Positions 59,101 through 64,000 of a stretch of DNA of 64,000 bases are shown here, in pieces. A program made the translations under genes and the position numbers. Where the stretch lies: positions 81,398 to 145,397 of the forward strand of contig NC_049986.1 of the NCBI RefSeq assembly GCF_000003815.2. The letters run 5' to 3'. Source of the DNA: Branchiostoma floridae (Eukaryota; Chordata; Leptocardii; Amphioxiformes; Branchiostomatidae). The notes beneath the pieces were generated by a model. The model made no database searches and was not told the origin of the DNA. It was given only the letters and a program-made list of their open reading frames with translations. The number at the start of each line of letters is the position of its first letter. Position 1 is the stretch's first letter.

Positions 59101-61445
59101 AGGAAGATGTGTAATCCTGAAGAAACACTCAAGTAGCTTCGCGAAAGGATCCTACGTCTTCCTTACTGCTTGACTGACACCGGTTCACAATGGTGTCAAG
59201 TCATCGCGTTGTACGTGACAGTGACCAAAATACAAAGGCCTGGGAATGTGTTGAAAACAGTTGGGAAGATACTTGATACGCATATTGCGCCTTGATTCTT
59301 TGTCATGCTGGCATGTTGGGAGAAGGCCAACGACACCTGTCTTGTGCTGTCGAGCAGAATGTAGGTAGCTTTTGGGCTGAATAAATTTTCCCTGCCTTGC
59401 CCTTCGTGGTAAATATAACATTTAGTGATGTCAGTGAGCAAAGTCTTTGTTCAGGATTGGGTTTCAAATAGAACAGAGGTTCAGGTAAATGTCACGTCCC
59501 TCAATGAACAACAGATCTAAAGCCACGCTGATATGGTCAAATTGTCCGAACTTTGTAGACTCTACCGATTACTCCACATGTTGTCCGGGACGGCAGAAAA
59601 TGGTCAATTAGACGGACAACACAATAAAGGAGTTAGCCGGCCCAAACTACAGTTTTCGACAGGGAAAAAACTCCACCTAGAGTGCATGTTATCTGTCTAG
59701 GTGGCCAATTGCTACTATTTTCACCTTTCTGTTGATGACCTGCAACTTGTGTCAAAGGGTGATCTATTGTCAAAAAACGTTGTAGGAAGAGTACGAGGGG
59801 TGATCAATAAGTTCTTGACCAGGCATTCGTTTTTTCTAAATTAGAAGGTAAGTGGCGAGAAAAAGAAGGGTGAAGTGTGATGAGACAATTTGACCCGCAC
59901 ACCTCAGGTTGCAGATCAATTGTCCACTTTTTTTTCGTTATCCCTTACCTAACGTTACTGGGTGTCGCCTGCAACGTAATGATCACAATAATTAAAAATT
60001 TGGTACACATTTATATAAGACTTTATACATGTACGTGAAGTTATCAATAAGTCCTCGGCTGTACCGAGAAATAATAAGCATAGCTCAGATTTCGAAGCAT
60101 AGATGTCAAGTATAAAGTCTTATATAAATATGTACCAAAATTCAAATTATTGTGATCATTACTTTGCAGGCGACATCCAGTAATGTTAGGTAAGGGAGAA
60201 GGAAAAAAACGTGGACAATTGACCTGACCTGATGTGGCGGGTCAACTTGCGCTGCTGGAAGTGAGACACCCAATTCTTTTTGCTTGAAATAGGAAGAGAA
60301 TCATTATCAAACATTTTGACAATGTCTTTTGTTAATTTACGGCATGGGGAACTCGTAAAACACATGTCGGATCACAATTCACACCACTTTTTTCTCGCCG
60401 CTTCTGATTTGCAAAAAACGAATGCCTGTGAAGTAATGACTCCAATGATTTGAAATTTGGAGGATATGGATAAAAGGCTCCATACTATGAAGTTGTGCCT
60501 CAAAATTTGTGTTGTGCTTATCATTTCTTTTTTGGGGCCGAGAACCTATTGATCACCCCTCGTAATCTTGAGTAATCTTTAAGAAACACTCAAGTAGCTT
60601 CGCGAAATGATTCTGCGTCTTTCTTACTGCTGGGCTGACACCGGTTCACAAAGGTGTCAAGTCATCGCGTTATACTTGACAGTGACCAAAATACAAAGGC
60701 CTGAGAATGTTTTGAAAACAGTTTGGAAGATACTTGATACGCATATTGCGCCTTGATTCTTTGTCATACTGGCATGTTGGGATAAGGTCAAGGACACCCG
60801 TCTTGTGCAGTCGAGCAGAATGTAGGTAGCTATTGGGCTGAATAAATTTTCCCTGCCTTGCCCTTCATGGTAAATATAACATTTAGTGATGTCAGTGAGC
60901 AAAGTCTTTGTCAAGGATGGGGTTTCAAATAGAACAGAGGTTAAGGTAAATGTCGCGTCCCTTAATGAACAACAAATCTAGAGCCACTCTGATATGGTCA
61001 AATTGTCCGAACCTTGTAGACTCTACCGATTACTCCACATGTTGTCCGGGACGGCAGAAAATGGTCAATTAGACGGACAACACAATAAAGGAGTTAGCCG
61101 GCCCAAACTACAGTTTTCGACAGGGAAAAAACTCCCCCTAGAGTGCATGTTATCTGTCTATGTGGCCAATTGCTACTATTTTCACCCTTGTTGAGGACCT
61201 GCAACTTGTGTCAAAGGGTGATCTGTTGTCAAAGCCGTTGTATGAAGAGTAATCTTGAGTAATCTTGAAGAAACACTCAAGTAGCTTCGCGAAAGGACCC
61301 TGCGTCTTTCTTACTGCTGGGCTGACACCGGTTTACAAAGGTGTCAAGTCATCGCGTTGTACGTGACAGTGACCAAAATACAAAGGCCTGAGAATATTTT
61401 GAAAACAGATGGGAAGATACTTGATACGCATAGCGCCTTCATTTT
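59100..61445. repeat. 690-base tandem unit, about 2.3 copies (right arm)
   Basis: Units begin near 59110, 60570 and 61255 at 'gaaacactcaagtagctt' and run to about 59793, 61254 and 61445. They are the mirror of 34367-36292. A mariner-like MITE interrupts between the first and second units. Confidence 0.8.
59794..60562. mobile_element. Mariner-like MITE, 769 bases, right arm only
   Basis: TA flanks (59792-59793 and 60563-60564). The ends are CGAGGGGTGATCAATAAGTT and, inverted, CGAGGGGTGATCAATAGGTT. The empty site is seen in the next tandem unit at 61245 (gaagagtaatcttgag). Almost the whole element folds back on itself: 'gtcgcctgca' and 'ataagactttatac' occur inverted around 60080. The TA duplication and TIR style suggest Tc1/mariner; no transposase is present. 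Confidence 0.85.
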
Positions 61446-61732
61446 TTTGTCCTAAGTTTAAAACTTATTACAGATATTTCAAAACATTATTAAGATTGTA
61501 TAATAGTTTTACCTAAAATTACAAGTACAGACATTGATTGTGCAGCATTTATAATAGTTATACGTCAATATAACAGATGATATTAGTGCGTCATTACTGA
61601 TACATTAGAGAGAGAGCTTTGTGAATGAATGATTGACGTTGTCTTTCAGTCCAGCTCAGTAGGATCTTAAAACTGGGGGCTTGACGCCGTAGCTATTTCA
61701 TTCATTTCCCCTATCATTTCTTTCTAATTAGG

Positions 61733-62607
61733 CAATGTTGATTTGATTATATGGATGACATCCGCGCTCGCACCAATTTTCGGCCGTTTCCAAAAAAAAA
61801 AAAAAGTTTTCGACCACAATTGTGCAAAGCAGCTGTAAAATGAGCAGAAATATTCCATAGATTGAATAAAAATTATCAGAAAACAGATAACTAATGCCAT
61901 AGAATGCCAAAATAAATCTAAAGTCAAAGATTAAGATGTGACAGGACAGAAAGAAAAAAAATCTATTGTTGGTAGGGGGAGGTACCAGTACAGAAAATTC
62001 AGGTAAAGGTCATGTTCAGGTCCAGAGGATCATTTTCAGGTCCGGACCTGAACCTGGACCTTGTTGTCTGTGGAAACTTGAGAACTGGCAATACTCAAAA
62101 CAATGGTAATTGGTCAATTTTGCTACAAAGGAATCTGTTCGGTTGATTATCCGACTCCCACTGGCATTTCGAAATCCTATCTCCATGTAATAAAGGCTAA
62201 CTGTCTCTGTACCTTTGACTGTAGAAACTTGGTGAAATTGACTATTAACTCTACTTGACTTCGCTCTTGCTGTCTTCTTGGCCCCCAGTAAGACCCAAAA
62301 TGCCTGATGACATAGTGTGTCCATTTCGTAATTGGCAAAACCGGTTCCTCTGATTTTTTTTTCAGGTCTGTTTCTTTTTCGGATTGGTCCAAGAAGAAAA
62401 AAAAATGTTTTGCACCCGTATGATGTACTGGTCCCTACATCTAACTGTTGGTATACCATACTATGTGTGTTAAGTCCTATGTTCAACCTTCCTGGCCACT
62501 TTGATTTCATACTGAAGGCAACTTTTTTGGGGGGGGCCAAACTTTTTTTTTTATTCGCTCGCTCGCATCAGTTTTGGAGTTCCCAGAGGATGTCATCCAT
62601 ATAATCA
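61733..62607. mobile_element. TIR-bearing element present in both arms (right copy)
   Basis: The inverted counterpart of 30806-31675, with the same ends (TGTTGATTTGATTATATGGA). The 174-codon open frame inside it at 62016-62540 is not conserved as a frame in the left copy and shows no domain. Confidence 0.6.
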
Positions 62608-63844
62608 AATCAACATGACCTTATGTTTTTTAGTCATACTATGATAATATTAAATTTTTGATTTACTTATATCGTAAAATAATGTTATGTATTGATTATT
62701 CCTAAGTTGCTATCATTTGGCTTGATTCGTATTGCGTTAAGGTTAATTTTCTCTTTCAATACTACCTATTATTCTGTTTAACATGTATGTACATGTTTGT
62801 CTTGGGTTACCCCCCAGGGCACATTGAAAACCGCCAATACAATGGCGATTTGTCACCCCTGGTAAATTAAATAAAAACAAACAAACATGTTCACGATTTT
62901 GGCATACATCACCTTGAATGATTTAATTTTGTGGTTTGGGGCCATTTTCAGACTACAAATGTAAATGTCCCGGCTTCCATGCCCTATCTTGATATCCTGA
63001 GAATCAGCCATGTTAGTTTACTGGGGCTCCCACGTGCACCCCCCCCCCGCCTTGCTACTATTGAAACCATATGTACTGAAAGTTCGAATGTGGATGCCTA
63101 TGACATATACCCACATGATGTACTTTATTCAACACTTTTGGATGCACTTCATCAAATGATTCATTTTGGAATATTCATTTTGTTTTAAACCAAAGTTATA
63201 TTGAATCTCACATGCCCAAAATGGGTATGAAAAGCAAAAGTCTCCAAATTTGTTATTTCAACCTTATTAAGGCATGTGACACCCATGTGTTGGCCACTCG
63301 AGCCACGTAACTTCTAATGTAACTATCTATTGACAACAAAATGTGGCTAGTTGATGAAAATCACACATATTCAAAAGATTGTAACAAGAAAAAATTTGAT
63401 TCTCTATGTTTTCGATAAAAAAAGTAAAATTAACAATGTTATTAGAAGGTCTTGTGCCCAGATTGAAGCAACCTTTTAACAGAGCAATACTTTTTGGATG
63501 TCTTGTGTAAGCAGTCTATATCAAGTGACAAGGCATAACTTTTGGGCAAATACATACTTTTCTGAAAATTACGAGCATTAGAGAAAATTGACAAATAACT
63601 CATAATCAGTTAGTATTATACGGTTATTAATCGCTGTACAATAATTTTTGGTTAGAAATAACCATTTGTAGAATATTACTTACAGCGAGCAGATTATTAT
63701 TGGACTGAGCATAGCACTTTGGACAAATTCTTGTAGCCCCTTACAGCTTAAACTTACATTGCTGATATTTTGTGAAAAACGTCTCTGGTACTCATTGGAT
63801 CCTTTCAACCACAGCGAGGGTCTAAGAGCCTCGTTGAAAATAAA

Positions 63845-63985
63845 AAAAATCTTTAGATTTCTTCCAAAAGTCTTGAGATTTTGTGGTAAATCTTGAGATG
63901 TATTGAGTCAATCTTGAGATTTTTCGTGAGAATCTTGAGATCATTTTAATAAGTCTCAAGATTCTTGAAAATGATCTCAACGCAA
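63845..63985. repeat. Iterated TCTCAAGATT motif (right arm copy)
   Basis: The mirror of 27295-27432, near the window end. Confidence 0.7.
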
Positions 63986-64000
63986 AATTAACATTTTTTT

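Larger units (their letters stand above)
49797..64000 (-). repeat. Right arm of the giant inverted duplication
   Basis: Reverse complement of 27280-45692, with homology beginning within about ten bases of the gene 2 stop codon and still present at the last base of the window. It lacks several left-arm insertions and has its own (53310-53650 and 59794-60562). Confidence 0.9.

Noticed and set aside
62016-62540. 174-codon open frame in the right arm
   Set aside because: Inside a TIR element present in both arms. The left copy does not preserve it, and no domain is visible.
27280-64000. The two arms as alleles wrongly joined in inverted order
   Set aside because: Not fully excluded. P450 protein divergence near 9-10 percent, many arm-specific insertions and a contiguous single-copy spacer favour true paralogous arms. 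Long reads would settle it.

Overview
This is eukaryotic, intron-rich and repeat-dense DNA from an invertebrate animal, most likely an amphioxus (Branchiostoma). That assignment is inference. It rests on a C-type lectin receptor with a tyrosine-rich tail (NPMY, EPYSVTY), clustered CYP2-clan cytochrome P450 genes, a Penelope-like remnant, and abundant AT-rich repeats with CA/TG tracts. There are no bacterial-style operons. Most long open frames are chance or repeat-derived, so genes were called from exons, splice sites and reading phase.

Region 1 (1-18 kb): one minus-strand gene, roughly 2892-17946, encodes a type II transmembrane C-type lectin receptor. I could assemble a start exon, a large tyrosine-rich cytoplasmic exon cut by a 587-base gap, a transmembrane exon, a short juxtamembrane exon, five Ser/Thr-rich stalk exons, and a three-exon C-type lectin domain ending in TAA with a nearby AATAAA. 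Its introns hold a LINE tail, a tRNA-derived SINE, several families of AT-rich repeats and a dead copy of a lectin exon. A Penelope-like remnant lies beyond its 3' end.

Region 2 (18-27 kb): a 70-base minisatellite, then a plus-strand P450 pseudogene (19566 to about 26010). Its exons are broken by insertions, including a fold-back element inside exon 5, and by frameshifts.

Region 3 (27.3-64 kb): the dominant structure is a giant imperfect inverted duplication. The left arm (about 27.28-45.69 kb) and right arm (about 49.80 kb to the window end) flank a 4.1 kb spacer. Each arm carries one apparently intact seven-exon P450 gene: gene 1 is plus strand, 41705-45685, and gene 2 is minus strand, 54143-49804. 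They are convergent, and arm homology stops within about a dozen bases of their stop codons. The arms differ by mobile-element insertions for which the other arm often supplies the empty site: a TTAA-flanked 2.4 kb palindromic element, a TA-flanked 769-base mariner-like MITE, and others. The spacer holds a (TA)n tract, a hAT-type MITE with an 8-base target duplication, and an RTE-like reverse transcriptase fragment.

The lectin receptor (probably surface recognition) and the P450s (probably microsomal monooxygenases) share no evident pathway. The P450 copies form a small local family with one pseudogene and two divergent functional-looking members. Gene 1 carries an unusual I-helix substitution and a GC splice donor.
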